57,783 bases of DNA from Comamonas denitrificans (lineage in GTDB: Bacteria > Pseudomonadota > Gammaproteobacteria > Burkholderiales > Burkholderiaceae_C), in NCBI RefSeq assembly GCF_017368815.1, contig NZ_JAFNME010000021.1:1-57783 (forward strand), in the 5' to 3' direction. Below are positions 25,607 to 33,916 of this stretch, piece after piece. Every line of letters begins with the position of its first letter. The first letter of the stretch is position 1. The notes under the pieces are model-generated. The model was not told where the DNA came from. It ran no database searches and worked only from the letters and a program-made list of their open reading frames with translations. The translations under genes and the position numbers were made by a program.

Positions 25607-27046
25607 TTAACCTTGCTTCCAGGCGTTGGCCTGGTTTTTACGGCGGTTGTCGTGCGCGGCCAGTACGGCCAGCACGGTCGAGGCGACGCGGGCCATGGGG
25701 CCATCGGCACGGCTGGTCAGGGCGATGGGCACACGCGCTCCCAGCACCAGGCCCGAGCCACTGGCACCGGCCAAGTATTCAAGCTGCTTGGCAATCATGT
25801 TGCCGCTTTCCAGATCGGGCACGGCCAAAATGTCAGCCTGCCCAGCCACTTCAGAAACGATGCCTTTGATCTGCACCGCATCGGGCGAGACGGCGTTGTC
25901 AAACGCCAGCGGGCCATCGAGCAGGCCACCGGTGATCTGCCCCCGGTCGGCCATTTTGCACAGGGCGGCCGCATCCAGCGTCGAGGGAATGGAGGCAGTG
26001 ACGGTTTCCACCGCAGACAAAATCGCCACTTTGGGCGTTTCAATGCCCATCACGCGGGCAAAGTCGATAGCGTTTTGCACGATATCGACCTTCTCTTGCA
26101 GCGTGGGCTCGATGTTGATGGCCGCATCGGTGATGATCAATGGCTTGGGGTACAGCGGCACATCGAAGCGAAACACGTGCGAGAGGCGACGGCCCGTGCG
26201 CAGCGCTTTGTGCGAGAGCACGGCCTTGAGCAGCTCATCGGTGTGCAAGCTGCCCTTCATCAAAATCTCGACCTCTTTGTTGGCAGCCATTTCAGCGGCC
26301 ATTTCAGCAGCTGCGTGGCTGTGCTCCACCGAGATAATTTCCACCCCTTGCAAGCTGATGCCCGCTTCTTCGGCCACGTGGCGAATGCGGCCCTCTGGGC
26401 CAATCAGCACCGGCTTGATCAAGCCGTGGTTGGCGGCATCCATCGCGCCAGACAGCGAGCCGGCATCGCAAGGGTGCACCACCGCGCAGCGCACAATGTC
26501 CAGCCCCTGAACTTGGTCCAGCAGGGTGTTGAAGCGGGCCTCAGGGTCGTAGAGCTGAATTTGCGGCGCATCAATGCGCTGCACGCGCACTTTTTTCGTC
26601 GGCGGCATCAGGTTAGCCTCGCCTTTGAGCACCGTCTCGCCGCTTTGGTTGGTCACCAAGCAGTCCATCTTGATGCGCTTTTTCTCGTCGTTTTTCTCCG
26701 AGACGGTGGCCAGCACAGTGAGAGTGTCACCAATGCGCACCGGTTTGGTGAATTTGAGCTCTTGGCCCAAATAAATCGTGCCGGGGCCCGGAAATTGCGT
26801 GCCAAACAGTGCCGAAATCAGCGCCGCACCCAGCATGCCGTGGGCAATCACGCCGTGGAACATGGTGGCATCGGCGTACTCTGGGTTCAGGTGGGCGGGG
26901 TTGATATCGCCCGAGACCGCAGCAAACGCCTGGATGTCCTGCAAGGTCACGGTGCGCACCAGACGGGCACTGTGGCCAACGGCCAGTTCGTCGTAGGTGA
27001 TGTTTTCCATCCACAGGCCATCGGTGGTGGTGGCTTCAATAGTCAT
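25607..27046 (-). CDS. Fused MaoC-like enoyl-CoA hydratase / phosphate acetyl(butyryl)transferase
   Basis: 479 residues. The N-terminal MaoC hot-dog domain (about 10-150) contains the hydratase signature AVSGDINPAHLNPEYA and HGMLGAALISALFGT. The C-terminal phosphotransacetylase domain (about 160-470) contains LIKPVLIGPEGRI, ILMKGSLHTDELLKAVL, DAAINIEPTLQEK and the terminal ALTSRADGPMARVAS. The C-terminal part moves an acyl group between CoA and phosphate; the hydratase part suggests (R)-3-hydroxyacyl- or crotonyl-CoA substrates. It lies between fabI and ackA. The fusion is known in proteobacteria; the preferred acyl chain is not evident. Confidence 0.92.
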   Translation of the reverse strand: MTIEATTTDGLWMENITYDELAVGHSARLVRTVTLQDIQAFAAVSGDINPAHLNPEYADATMFHGVIAHGMLGAALISALFGTQFPGPGTIYLGQELKFTKPVRIGDTLTVLATVSEKNDEKKRIKMDCLVTNQSGETVLKGEANLMPPTKKVRVQRIDAPQIQLYDPEARFNTLLDQVQGLDIVRCAVVHPCDAGSLSGAMDAANHGLIKPVLIGPEGRIRHVAEEAGISLQGVEIISVEHSHAAAEMAAEMAANKEVEILMKGSLHTDELLKAVLSHKALRTGRRLSHVFRFDVPLYPKPLIITDAAINIEPTLQEKVDIVQNAIDFARVMGIETPKVAILSAVETVTASIPSTLDAAALCKMADRGQITGGLLDGPLAFDNAVSPDAVQIKGIVSEVAGQADILAVPDLESGNMIAKQLEYLAGASGSGLVLGARVPIALTSRADGPMARVASTVLAVLAAHDNRRKNQANAWKQG

Positions 27047-27126
27047 GAGAAAGCTTCCTTAAGGGGGACAAAGGGGGCGCACAACCGCAGCCCCGCTGAA
27101 ATAGGAGTGGAGCTCAGGCACCAGGC

Positions 27127-27912
27127 TTAATCCATGGCGTGCACACCGCCGTCCACATAAATGGTCTGGCCGCTCATGCCGCAGGCTGCATCCATGCACA
27201 AAAAGGCGCTCAGTTGGGCGATTTCTTCCAGGGTGACCAGGCGCTTGAGCGGGGCCTTGTCGCGGTTGATGGACAGCAGCTGGTCAAACTCAGCAATGCC
27301 CGAAGCAGCGCGGGTCAGGATGGGGCCGGGGGAGACAGCGTGCACGCGGATGTTTTGCGGGCCCAACTCCATGGCCATGTAGCGCACCAGCGACTCCAGC
27401 GCGGCTTTGACCGGGCCCATGACACCGTAGTTGGGCACCACTTCACCCGAGCCCAGGTAGGTCATCGACAGCATGCTGCCACCAGCGGGCATGTGCGGGG
27501 CGCACAGCTTGGCCACTTCGGCAAAGCTGTGGCACGAGACGCTCATGGCGCGGGCAAAACCATCGCGCGAGCTATCGACCACCTGGCCATGCAGGTCTGC
27601 CAGCGGTGCCCAGGCGATGGAGTGAATCAGAAAATCAATCTGCCCAAACTTGTCCACGGCATGGGCCACAGCCGCTTCGAGCTGGCCGGGCTCTTCCACA
27701 TCGCAATTGAGCAGATCCACGCCCACCGCGTCAGTGAGCGGCTGCACATATTTGCGGGCCTTTTCATTCAGGCACGTAGCAACAACATCTGCCCCCAACT
27801 CGCGAAACAGCTTGGTACAGCCCCAGGCAATCGAACGGTCATTGGCGACCCCCAGGATCAGGCCTTTCTTGCCAGCCAAACTAAAAAGAGGTGCAGCGGA
27901 GCTTGTCATCAA
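27127..27912 (-). CDS. fabI: Enoyl-[acyl-carrier-protein] reductase (NADH)
   Basis: 261 residues, classical short-chain-dehydrogenase fold. FabI reduces trans-2-enoyl-ACP in the last step of each fatty-acid elongation cycle. The N-terminus KKGLILGVANDRSIAWG is diagnostic for FabI, and the catalytic Tyr-x6-Lys is YGVMGPVK. The C-terminal GMSGQTIYVDGG is normal. It is first in the fabI / MaoC-Pta / ackA unit, 80 bp ahead of the fusion gene. The upstream region shared with the dehydrogenase holds an inverted repeat at 27968-27986. Confidence 0.95.
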   Translation of the reverse strand: MMTSSAAPLFSLAGKKGLILGVANDRSIAWGCTKLFRELGADVVATCLNEKARKYVQPLTDAVGVDLLNCDVEEPGQLEAAVAHAVDKFGQIDFLIHSIAWAPLADLHGQVVDSSRDGFARAMSVSCHSFAEVAKLCAPHMPAGGSMLSMTYLGSGEVVPNYGVMGPVKAALESLVRYMAMELGPQNIRVHAVSPGPILTRAASGIAEFDQLLSINRDKAPLKRLVTLEEIAQLSAFLCMDAACGMSGQTIYVDGGVHAMD

Positions 27913-27967
27913 TATTCCTTGATCAGATAAAAAGAGAGAGGTCTAAAAAATCAATGGGCGCAGGTTA

Positions 27968-27986
27968 CTTCATTAACAAAATGAAG
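27968..27986. promoter_or_regulatory. Inverted repeat between fabI and hbd
   Basis: CTTCATT and AATGAAG are separated by AACAA. The site lies 56 bp upstream of fabI and 166 bp upstream of the dehydrogenase gene. The position would suit an operator for one or both lipid-metabolism units. No specific regulator can be named. Confidence 0.3.
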
Positions 27987-28151
27987 CAGAACAGCGCATT
28001 CTCAGGATAAACCCTAGTCTCGACAAACCTTTTGCACAACCCCAGCAAGGCACTCAAGTTTTAGTCGCCTAGCGGATAGAGGAAAGCAAAAAAATTGAAT
28101 AGGATGTTTGTTTTTCTCAACCAACAAACTTCAACCTTCCAGGAATTCCTT

Positions 28152-29000
28152 ATGCAAATTCAAACCGTCGGCATTATTGGCGCGGGCACCATGGGCAACG
28201 GTATTGCCCAAGCGTGTGCCACTTCGGGCATCAACGTGGTGATGGTCGATATTTCTGAAGCCGCTGTGCAAAAAGGCTTGGCCACCGTGGCAGGCAGCCT
28301 GGATCGGCTGATTAAAAAAGAAAAAATCAGCGCCGCCGATAAAGAAGCCGCCCTGGCAAAAATCACCGTCAGCACCGATTACAGCGCTCTGAAGGCAGCC
28401 CAATTGGTGATTGAGGCGGCCACGGAAAACGAAGCCCTGAAAATCAAGATCCTGCAAGAAGTCGATGCCCTGGTCGGCCCCGAGGTGCTGATTGCCTCCA
28501 ACACCTCGTCCATCTCGATCACCAAACTGGCGGCCGTGACAGGCCGTGCCGACAAATTCATCGGCATGCACTTCTTCAACCCCGTGCCCATGATGGCGCT
28601 GGTGGAAGTGATTCGCGGCCTGCAAACCTCGGATGCCACCCATGCGGCGGTGCAGGCGCTGGCCCAGCAGTTGGGCAAAACCCCCATCACCGTGAAAAAT
28701 GGCCCCGGCTTTGTCGTCAATCGCGTGCTCATCCCCATGATCAACGAAGCCTTTTTTGTGCTGGCTGAGGGCTTGGCCACAGCCGAAGACATCGACGCGG
28801 GCATGAAGCTGGGCTGCAACCACCCCATCGGCCCGCTGGCGCTGGCCGACATGGTGGGCCTGGATGTGTGCCTGGCGGTGATGAACGTCTTTCTGGAGCA
28901 GTTTGGCGATAGCAAATACCGCCCCTGCCCGCTGCTCAAAGAATACGTGGCCGCTGGCCGCCTGGGCCGCAAGACGGGCCAGGGCGTTTACACCTACTAA
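28152..29000 (+). CDS. hbd: 3-hydroxybutyryl-CoA dehydrogenase
   Basis: 282 residues, the usual length. It oxidises 3-hydroxybutyryl-CoA to acetoacetyl-CoA or the reverse. The NAD-binding motif GIIGAGTMGNGIAQAC is at residues 7-22; the catalytic His is in GMHFFNPVPMM and the partner Glu in VEVIRG. The C-terminal PHPIGPLALADMVGLD-like segment (NHPIGPLALADMVGLD) is typical. ATG at 28152 has AGGA 7 bp upstream. paaH is the alternative name. It is divergent from fabI and followed by repeat copy 4 and a terminator. Confidence 0.94.
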   Translation: MQIQTVGIIGAGTMGNGIAQACATSGINVVMVDISEAAVQKGLATVAGSLDRLIKKEKISAADKEAALAKITVSTDYSALKAAQLVIEAATENEALKIKILQEVDALVGPEVLIASNTSSISITKLAAVTGRADKFIGMHFFNPVPMMALVEVIRGLQTSDATHAAVQALAQQLGKTPITVKNGPGFVVNRVLIPMINEAFFVLAEGLATAEDIDAGMKLGCNHPIGPLALADMVGLDVCLAVMNVFLEQFGDSKYRPCPLLKEYVAAGRLGRKTGQGVYTY

Positions 29001-29003
29001 TTT

Positions 29004-29090
29004 AATGATAGCTTTTAACGCTTATTTTTCATTGTTTTCACGGCAATATATTAATAAAACACGATGAATAGTAAGCGGGAATAGCTATTA
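29004..29090. repeat. Intergenic palindromic repeat, copy 4 (left flank of cassette)
   Basis: AATGATAGCTTTTAACGCTT on the left and AAGCGGGAATAGCTATT on the right. It follows the hbd stop by a few bases. It is alignable over its whole length, in the same orientation, with copy 5 at 33831-33916, for example at CGCTTATTTTTCATT in both. Confidence 0.8.
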
Positions 29091-29093
29091 AAT

Positions 29094-29126
29094 AAAAACC
29101 CCTGCTGGGTACACCAGGGGTTTTTA
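29094..29126. terminator. Bidirectional terminator after hbd
   Basis: AAAACCCCTG and CAGGGGTTTTT form a stem around a 10-base loop, with A-rich and T-rich sides, directly after repeat copy 4. It ends hbd transcription and insulates the cassette promoter. Confidence 0.82.
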
Positions 29127-29163
29127 AACCTTCAGCTTGATTCAAACGGTTGATTTTTCTCGC

Positions 29164-29189
29164 TAAGATTGCGACCGCAATCTTATAAA
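29164..29189 (+). promoter_or_regulatory. 22-bp perfect palindrome overlapping the cassette -10 box
   Basis: TAAGATTGCG, a two-base centre AC, and CGCAATCTTA form a perfect palindrome at 29164-29185. The -10-like TATAAA (29184-29189) begins inside its right end, and the first cassette ATG is 20 bp further on. A dimeric repressor bound here would block RNA polymerase. No -35 hexamer at standard spacing is obvious, which could mean an activator-dependent promoter. Confidence 0.6.
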
Positions 29190-29209
29190 TACAAGCTTTA
29201 CACCCCCCC

Positions 29210-29680
29210 ATGGCCCGTTCTTTACTGGGTATCAGACCCGCTGCTGCCCTCCCCACCCGGACACAGAGCGCCAGCTCTCCCAAACTAGCAGAAGTACCTT
29301 TGGAAGCCCGGCTGCGCAAAAAACGTTCTGCGGCGTACATCCAGGCCGTGACCCAGCTGGATGCGGGCGGGCACGTGCATTCCTTAGCCAGCGTGCAGGC
29401 GCTGATCGAAGCCATCCGCCAGGAGCTACCGGATGTGCAGATCGATGCCTTGCCACTGGGCATCGTCTCACGCTGTTACCTGGGGGCTCCCTACCAAGTG
29501 CATACGCTCGATTGCACGGGCAGCATCATCCAGCACTACAAGACCTTTGAATCCTTGCCCAGCCTGCTGGAGCGTGCCCGCAGCGTGGCCCTGCATCCGG
29601 GGTATGCCTTCATCGAGGTGTATTCCAACCGCCTGATCGCCGTCAGCGAGTCCGGGCAAACCGCCTTTATCGATCTTTAA
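29210..29680 (+). CDS. Cassette gene 1: uncharacterised 156-aa protein
   Basis: I do not recognise this protein. It is soluble, with a basic N-terminal region (LEARLRKKRSAAYIQAVT near 32-49) and an alpha/beta-looking C-terminal half (LGIVSRCYLGAPYQVHTLD, HPGYAFIEVYSNRLIAVS). There is no signal peptide or membrane helix. No Shine-Dalgarno site is seen before ATG at 29210, and with TATAAA only 20 bp upstream the transcript may be nearly leaderless. It is the first of five closely spaced + strand genes; the stop is 20 bp before the next gene's ATG. Confidence 0.7.
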   Translation: MARSLLGIRPAAALPTRTQSASSPKLAEVPLEARLRKKRSAAYIQAVTQLDAGGHVHSLASVQALIEAIRQELPDVQIDALPLGIVSRCYLGAPYQVHTLDCTGSIIQHYKTFESLPSLLERARSVALHPGYAFIEVYSNRLIAVSESGQTAFIDL

Positions 29681-29700
29681 AAAATCCCTTGAGAGGAAGT

Positions 29701-31431
29701 ATGAGCACAGAACGCATCATTCAAGTGGCCGACCTCAGTTTGATTCTGGGTTCGCTGCGCAGCCTGCAAAGCGATATTGGCACCGTCTCTGGGCAGGTGG
29801 ACATGGTCGGCAGCAATTTGGCACAAACGCGGGCTGAGCTGTCGCGCCTAGAGCAGGCCTTCAACGACTTTGTGCAAGCGGATCTCAAGGCCAAGGAGCT
29901 GGGGTTTGCTGAAACACGCCAAGTCAAAATCCGCCAGGAAATCGAGAGCAAATTCGGCCAGTATGCCATCGTGCGCCGCCAGGCCACGGGCATCCTGCAG
30001 GCCGCCGACATTCAACTGGTACGCCAAGAAACCATCCGTAACGCTACCGAAGAACTGATGCTTTCCACTCCGCGCTACTGGCTGGCCCCGGCGCTGGTGG
30101 CATTGGCTGCTTGGCTCACGGACAAACGCCAATTGGCCGAACGTGCCCTGGCCGAGGCCACACGCCGTGACGACGAGAAAACCTCGCTGTTCTTCTCCCT
30201 GATTGGCCGTCGCGCCGGGCGGGCTGAGGTCAGCCGCATCTGGCTCGACCGCTATTTCGGTTTGCAGAATCCATACAGCCTGGATCGGCAGACGGTGGTG
30301 ATGGTCGATGCCCTGGCCAACGGCGTTTTCAACACGGACACGGCGCTGCTGTGCACCAAGCGCATCAGTGGCTGGATTGAGGAACTGTCGCAACAGGCCG
30401 GTTTTGCCCAGACCCAGCGCGGGCAATGGGGCGATGCGCTGCGCTCCAAAACGCCGTATTTCAACCATGCGCAGCGCTATACGCACCTGAGCCGGTTCAG
30501 CCCAATGTGGAACGATTTGAATGGGGCGCTGAACGCGGCCAGCATGCAGTCCATCGTCCTGGAGCACTTCCAAGACATTTTCCAGGGCGAAATCAAGGTG
30601 GCCAGCAGCGTGCTTATCGCCGTGGACAACCTGCTGACCAGCCTCGTATCCCACTTCGACGACGAGGAGCTGCCGCTGCGTCGCACCGAGCAGCTCAACC
30701 AGCTCATCATCGAGGAAGCCGGCGACAAACGCGCCGCCCAGCAGCGCTTCGACCTGCAATCCAAGGCCCAGGAAGAGCGCGTGGACTTCACGCAACTGCT
30801 GACCAACGCCGCCATGCACCCGGAGCTGTCGCACGTCACCCGCGCCACCCAGCGGCTGGCGGTGGCCCATTCCCGCGACTGGATCGTGGATGCGCACAGC
30901 GACGTTACGGCGCAAATCCGCCAGCAGGTACCCCAAACCATTCATCTGGAGATTGAGGACTGGAAAGGCCAGACGGCGCAAGGCGACAACGAAGCCGAAC
31001 TGCAAGACAGCCTGCGCCAGCACATCGAGCAGCGTAAGCAGCAAGCGCTGGAACAGGCCAAGCTGGGACTGAAGGACTGGGGGCTGATCGCCCTGGGTGT
31101 GGTGCTGCTGCTGATGAGTTTTGGCAACGGCATAATCGTCTTCGTCATGGGATTGGCGGCACTGGGCTGGGCGTTTATCGGCTACCGGCAGGTGCAGCAG
31201 CGGCGCAAGCAAATCGAACGCGATTTTGCCGTGCTGCAAGAGCAATCGACCCAGGCGCTGCGGGCCTGTCTGGCCGAAACCGTGGAATGGCGGCGCGATT
31301 GGGCTATGCGCGATGCAGTGGCCGCCGAAGTGAGCAGCCTGCTCGAAAGTATCAGCCCCGAACAGCACCTGCTGGCCGGGCACAACACCACCCGCCGCGT
31401 CATGCCCGCAACTGCCGCACAAGCGGCCTGA
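29701..31431 (+). CDS. Cassette gene 2: large coiled-coil protein with C-terminal two-helix membrane hairpin
   Basis: 576 residues, not recognised. Residues about 10-110 are predicted coiled coil (SGQVDMVGSNLAQTRAELS). A helical middle follows with a short hydrophobic helix (YWLAPALVALAAWLT). Near residues 460-500 two adjacent membrane helices (LIALGVVLLLMSFGNGI and VFVMGLAALGWAFIG) make a hairpin, and a charged coiled segment then closes the protein. The layout suggests an inner-membrane scaffold with both ends in the cytoplasm. GAGAGGAAG directly before ATG 29701 is a good ribosome site and decides against the in-frame start at 29689. Dynamin-like or stress-scaffold roles are only guesses. 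Confidence 0.8.
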   Translation: MSTERIIQVADLSLILGSLRSLQSDIGTVSGQVDMVGSNLAQTRAELSRLEQAFNDFVQADLKAKELGFAETRQVKIRQEIESKFGQYAIVRRQATGILQAADIQLVRQETIRNATEELMLSTPRYWLAPALVALAAWLTDKRQLAERALAEATRRDDEKTSLFFSLIGRRAGRAEVSRIWLDRYFGLQNPYSLDRQTVVMVDALANGVFNTDTALLCTKRISGWIEELSQQAGFAQTQRGQWGDALRSKTPYFNHAQRYTHLSRFSPMWNDLNGALNAASMQSIVLEHFQDIFQGEIKVASSVLIAVDNLLTSLVSHFDDEELPLRRTEQLNQLIIEEAGDKRAAQQRFDLQSKAQEERVDFTQLLTNAAMHPELSHVTRATQRLAVAHSRDWIVDAHSDVTAQIRQQVPQTIHLEIEDWKGQTAQGDNEAELQDSLRQHIEQRKQQALEQAKLGLKDWGLIALGVVLLLMSFGNGIIVFVMGLAALGWAFIGYRQVQQRRKQIERDFAVLQEQSTQALRACLAETVEWRRDWAMRDAVAAEVSSLLESISPEQHLLAGHNTTRRVMPATAAQAA

Positions 31432-31460
31432 TGGTCTCATTTCGCCAGGAGTTTTCCCCC

Positions 31461-31661
31461 ATGCCCAGAGAAATCCTTTCCGCTGTGCCAGAAACCGCCG
31501 TGTCCAGCACCCCACCAGCGCCGCAGCCGTCGGCCTCGCACGACACAGTACAGGCCCCAGCGCAGAACTTGTCCGAACAACCAGCCAGCCGGGACGTGCT
31601 GGCTGGTGCCTTGCCCGCCTGGGACTTGCTGCCTGCCGCGCCTTTTGTGCGCCGCCGCTGA
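31461..31661 (+). CDS. Cassette gene 3: 66-aa Pro/Ala-rich small protein
   Basis: A short low-complexity protein (TPPAPQPSASHDTVQAPAQ in the middle, APFVRRR at the end), not recognised. ATG at 31461 is preceded by AGGAG with a 10-bp gap. The stop codon overlaps the start of the next gene by one base (TGATG), so the pair is translationally coupled, the main reason to think it is real. It could be a linker peptide that bridges the membrane protein and the ATPase. Confidence 0.6.
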   Translation: MPREILSAVPETAVSSTPPAPQPSASHDTVQAPAQNLSEQPASRDVLAGALPAWDLLPAAPFVRRR

Positions 31662-32242
31662 TGTGGAAGTGGTTTAGACGCGGCGGCAATACCACTGACC
31701 ATCAGGCTGCCCCAGCCAGCTACGCACAGTGGAGCCAGTGCCTGGATGCGCTGGCCCGTGGCGACGATGACGAAAACTGCCTGCAAACCCTGTACGCCGG
31801 TTCGCTGCACTGGTCGGCTGGGGTGGCGCCGCTGTTCGTCCAGCGCCTGTCCGACGAGGTGCAGCGGCGGCTGAACGTCTGCGCCGATCGCTTGCAGCGC
31901 GACCTGCACGGCAGCGGGCACGAATCGCTGGTGGTGCGGGCCATCGTCCAGGCCCGTGTGCAGCTTTACTTCGTCCATCGCTTGTGCTTGCTGCCAACGC
32001 TGCCGCCGGACACCCGCAGTCAGTTGGCCGGCGAAGTGCGCAAGTTTGCCGAGCGCTCGCAACAATCTTTGGAAGCAAGCGCCCGTACCGACCGCAGCGG
32101 GCAACTGGCCACCCTGCTGCGCAACAACCCGCTGACCCGCTATGACGCACTGGTGCCGCAGGCTCAGCCGCCGGCACCCGCACCGTCGGCCCCGGCTTGC
32201 ACGCCAGTGCCGTCCTCCCGTAAACGCAACATCCTTCTCTGA
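31661..32242 (+). CDS. Cassette gene 4: uncharacterised 193-aa helical protein
   Basis: Not recognised. It starts MWKWFRRGG, an amphipathic basic-aromatic tip that could touch the membrane. The body looks alpha-helical (LHWSAGVAPLFVQRLSDEV, LVVRAIVQARVQLYFVHRL). The last 30 residues are Pro/Ala-rich, resembling cassette gene 3. There is no membrane helix or catalytic motif. It overlaps gene 3 by one base and ends 8 bp before the ATPase gene, so all are likely made in fixed ratio. Confidence 0.7.
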   Translation: MWKWFRRGGNTTDHQAAPASYAQWSQCLDALARGDDDENCLQTLYAGSLHWSAGVAPLFVQRLSDEVQRRLNVCADRLQRDLHGSGHESLVVRAIVQARVQLYFVHRLCLLPTLPPDTRSQLAGEVRKFAERSQQSLEASARTDRSGQLATLLRNNPLTRYDALVPQAQPPAPAPSAPACTPVPSSRKRNILL

Positions 32243-32250
32243 CACCGCCC

Positions 32251-33801
32251 ATGAGCGATACCGTTGAATTCAAAGCCACCCTCAGCCGTTACCTGAAGGC
32301 TCGTATCCCCTTTATCTCTATCCGCAGCGCAGAACGCAGCCGGGTGCTGGAGTTGTTGCGTGAAGTCAGTGTCGAACTGCAAGCGCCGATCTACGTCCAC
32401 ACACTGTCCCAGGGCACACGTGAGTTGGGCTCCAATCGCACCGTGAATGATGACCGTTCCGTCACCGGGGCGGTGGATTTTGCCAGCCAACAGTTTCCCC
32501 AGCGCCAGAACTTAAGTGTGGTGCTAACCGAAGTCTCCGACATTGAGGACGACACCCCCGCAGCTCGGCATCTGTTGGACGTGGTGATGTTGGCAGCGGA
32601 AAACAGCGGCTGCGTCGTTGTCATAACTACTAAGCCTGTGTTCGGCCAGTTGCAACGGGCGGGGATGTCGCTGGTGCTGTCGGCCCCGAGCGAAGACGAG
32701 ATGCTGGCCATCGTTCAGGAGAATCTGGCCGCTTACCGGGGCCACATCCCTATCGAGTGGGACGCGGCCGACGAGCGGCGCGCCGCCGCTGCCCTGGCGG
32801 GCGTTTCGCGCATCGAGGCAGAAAACATCATCGCCACGCTACTGGCCAATGGCCGAATTTCCAAGGCTGACATGATCGAAGTCATGCACGCTAAGGATCG
32901 CATCTTTGCCGACATCTCCGGTATCGAGCGGGTGAACGTGCGCGGCACGGAGCTGAATGTGGGCGGCCTGGGCGGGCTGAAAGCCTGGCTGGACAAGGAG
33001 CAGCCCCTGCTGACTGCCGACCTGCGTGAACGAGGCATCCGCCCACCGCGTGGCGTTTTGCTGGTGGGCGTGCCGGGTTGCGGTAAATCGCTTTCGGCTA
33101 AGGCGATTGCCGCCAACTGGGGGCTGCCGTTGTACCGGCTGGATTTGTCCACCATCCATGGCCAGTACCTAGGTCAGAGCGAGACGCGGCTGAAGGATGC
33201 CCTGTCCACCGCCGACCACGTTGCGCCCTGCGTGCTGTGGATCGACGAGATCGAAAAAGGGCTGGCTGGTGCCGGCAGCAGCAGCGATGGCGGTACGGCG
33301 ACACGGCTGGTTGGGCAGTTTCTCTACTGGCTGCAGGAGGCGCGTTCGCGTGTCTTCGTCGTGGCTACGGCCAATGACGTATCGCGCCTGCCGCCGGAGC
33401 TGTTGCGCCGAGGACGCTTTGATGAGTTATTTTTTGTTGATCTACCCACAGCCCCTGAGCGGCGCGAAATTATTGACATTTACGCCCATCGTGGCCTGAA
33501 ACAAGGGGTTCCTGAGGCGTTGCTGCAGGAATTGGTCGAACTGTCTGACGGCTTTGCCGGCTCTGATCTGGAGTCCGCCGTGCGCGAAGTGGTGAAAGAG
33601 GCTTACCTGAACGGTGATACCGCAGTGACCGCTGAGTTGTTTCGCCGCAGCTTTAACAACGTGGTGCCGTTGTCAAAAACTGCCCCTGAGCAGATCGAAA
33701 GCATCCGTGCATGGGGGCGAGAGCGGGCAGTGCCTGCCTCCGGTCAGCCTATTGGCACGGCAGCACCCCAGAGCCGGGCACGGCGACAGGTGCTGGTGTG
33801 A
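32251..33801 (+). CDS. Cassette gene 5: Ycf46-like AAA+ ATPase
   Basis: 516 residues. The N-terminal half (1-230) resembles the degenerate AAA-like part of Ycf46-type proteins ([20 protein letters not shown], then an RNase-H/AAA-like region). The C-terminal AAA+ module is intact: Walker A GVPGCGKS at 273-280, Walker B CVLWIDE at 327-333, sensor-1 Asn in [12 protein letters not shown], and arginine-finger region [12 protein letters not shown] near 385. It should form a ring and remodel protein or nucleoprotein substrates. It closes the cassette; the neighbouring coiled-coil membrane protein is the natural partner. A cyanobacterial homologue has been tied to CO2 use, but no function transfers safely here. 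Confidence 0.88.
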   Translation: MSDTVEFKATLSRYLKARIPFISIRSAERSRVLELLREVSVELQAPIYVHTLSQGTRELGSNRTVNDDRSVTGAVDFASQQFPQRQNLSVVLTEVSDIEDDTPAARHLLDVVMLAAENSGCVVVITTKPVFGQLQRAGMSLVLSAPSEDEMLAIVQENLAAYRGHIPIEWDAADERRAAAALAGVSRIEAENIIATLLANGRISKADMIEVMHAKDRIFADISGIERVNVRGTELNVGGLGGLKAWLDKEQPLLTADLRERGIRPPRGVLLVGVPGCGKSLSAKAIAANWGLPLYRLDLSTIHGQYLGQSETRLKDALSTADHVAPCVLWIDEIEKGLAGAGSSSDGGTATRLVGQFLYWLQEARSRVFVVATANDVSRLPPELLRRGRFDELFFVDLPTAPERREIIDIYAHRGLKQGVPEALLQELVELSDGFAGSDLESAVREVVKEAYLNGDTAVTAELFRRSFNNVVPLSKTAPEQIESIRAWGRERAVPASGQPIGTAAPQSRARRQVLV

Positions 33802-33830
33802 TACATGAATGTGATAGATGCCTAACAATT

Positions 33831-33916
33831 AAATGATAGTTTTTTCCGCTTATTTTTCATTTTTTTTAGAGCAATATCTATCGAATATGACGAGCAGTAA
33901 GCGGTAATAGCTATAA
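33831..33916. repeat. Intergenic palindromic repeat, copy 5 (right flank of cassette)
   Basis: AAATGATAGTTTTTTCCGCTT on the left (to 33851) and AAGCGGTAATAGCTATA on the right. Same orientation as copy 4, and like copy 4 it is followed at once by a terminator. It lies between the AAA+ gene and the convergent L,D-transpeptidase gene. Confidence 0.8.

Noticed and set aside
25613..27130. 505-codon + strand open frame across the MaoC-Pta fusion
   Set aside because: Antisense to an unmistakable enzyme gene; no family-like segments.
29165..29184. Palindrome at the cassette promoter as an intrinsic terminator
   Set aside because: There is no T-run after the stem, a real terminator already lies at 29094-29126, and the position directly on a -10 box suits an operator better.
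29848..31695. 615-codon minus-strand open frame across cassette gene 2
   Set aside because: The + strand frame has a ribosome site, coiled-coil and membrane helices; the minus frame is rich in His/Arg/Gly with no domain logic.
29210..33801. Calling the five-gene cassette a known anti-phage system
   Set aside because: AAA+ ATPases occur in many defence systems, but none of the partner genes matches a system I can name, and there are no nuclease, toxin, methylase or reverse-transcriptase motifs in it.
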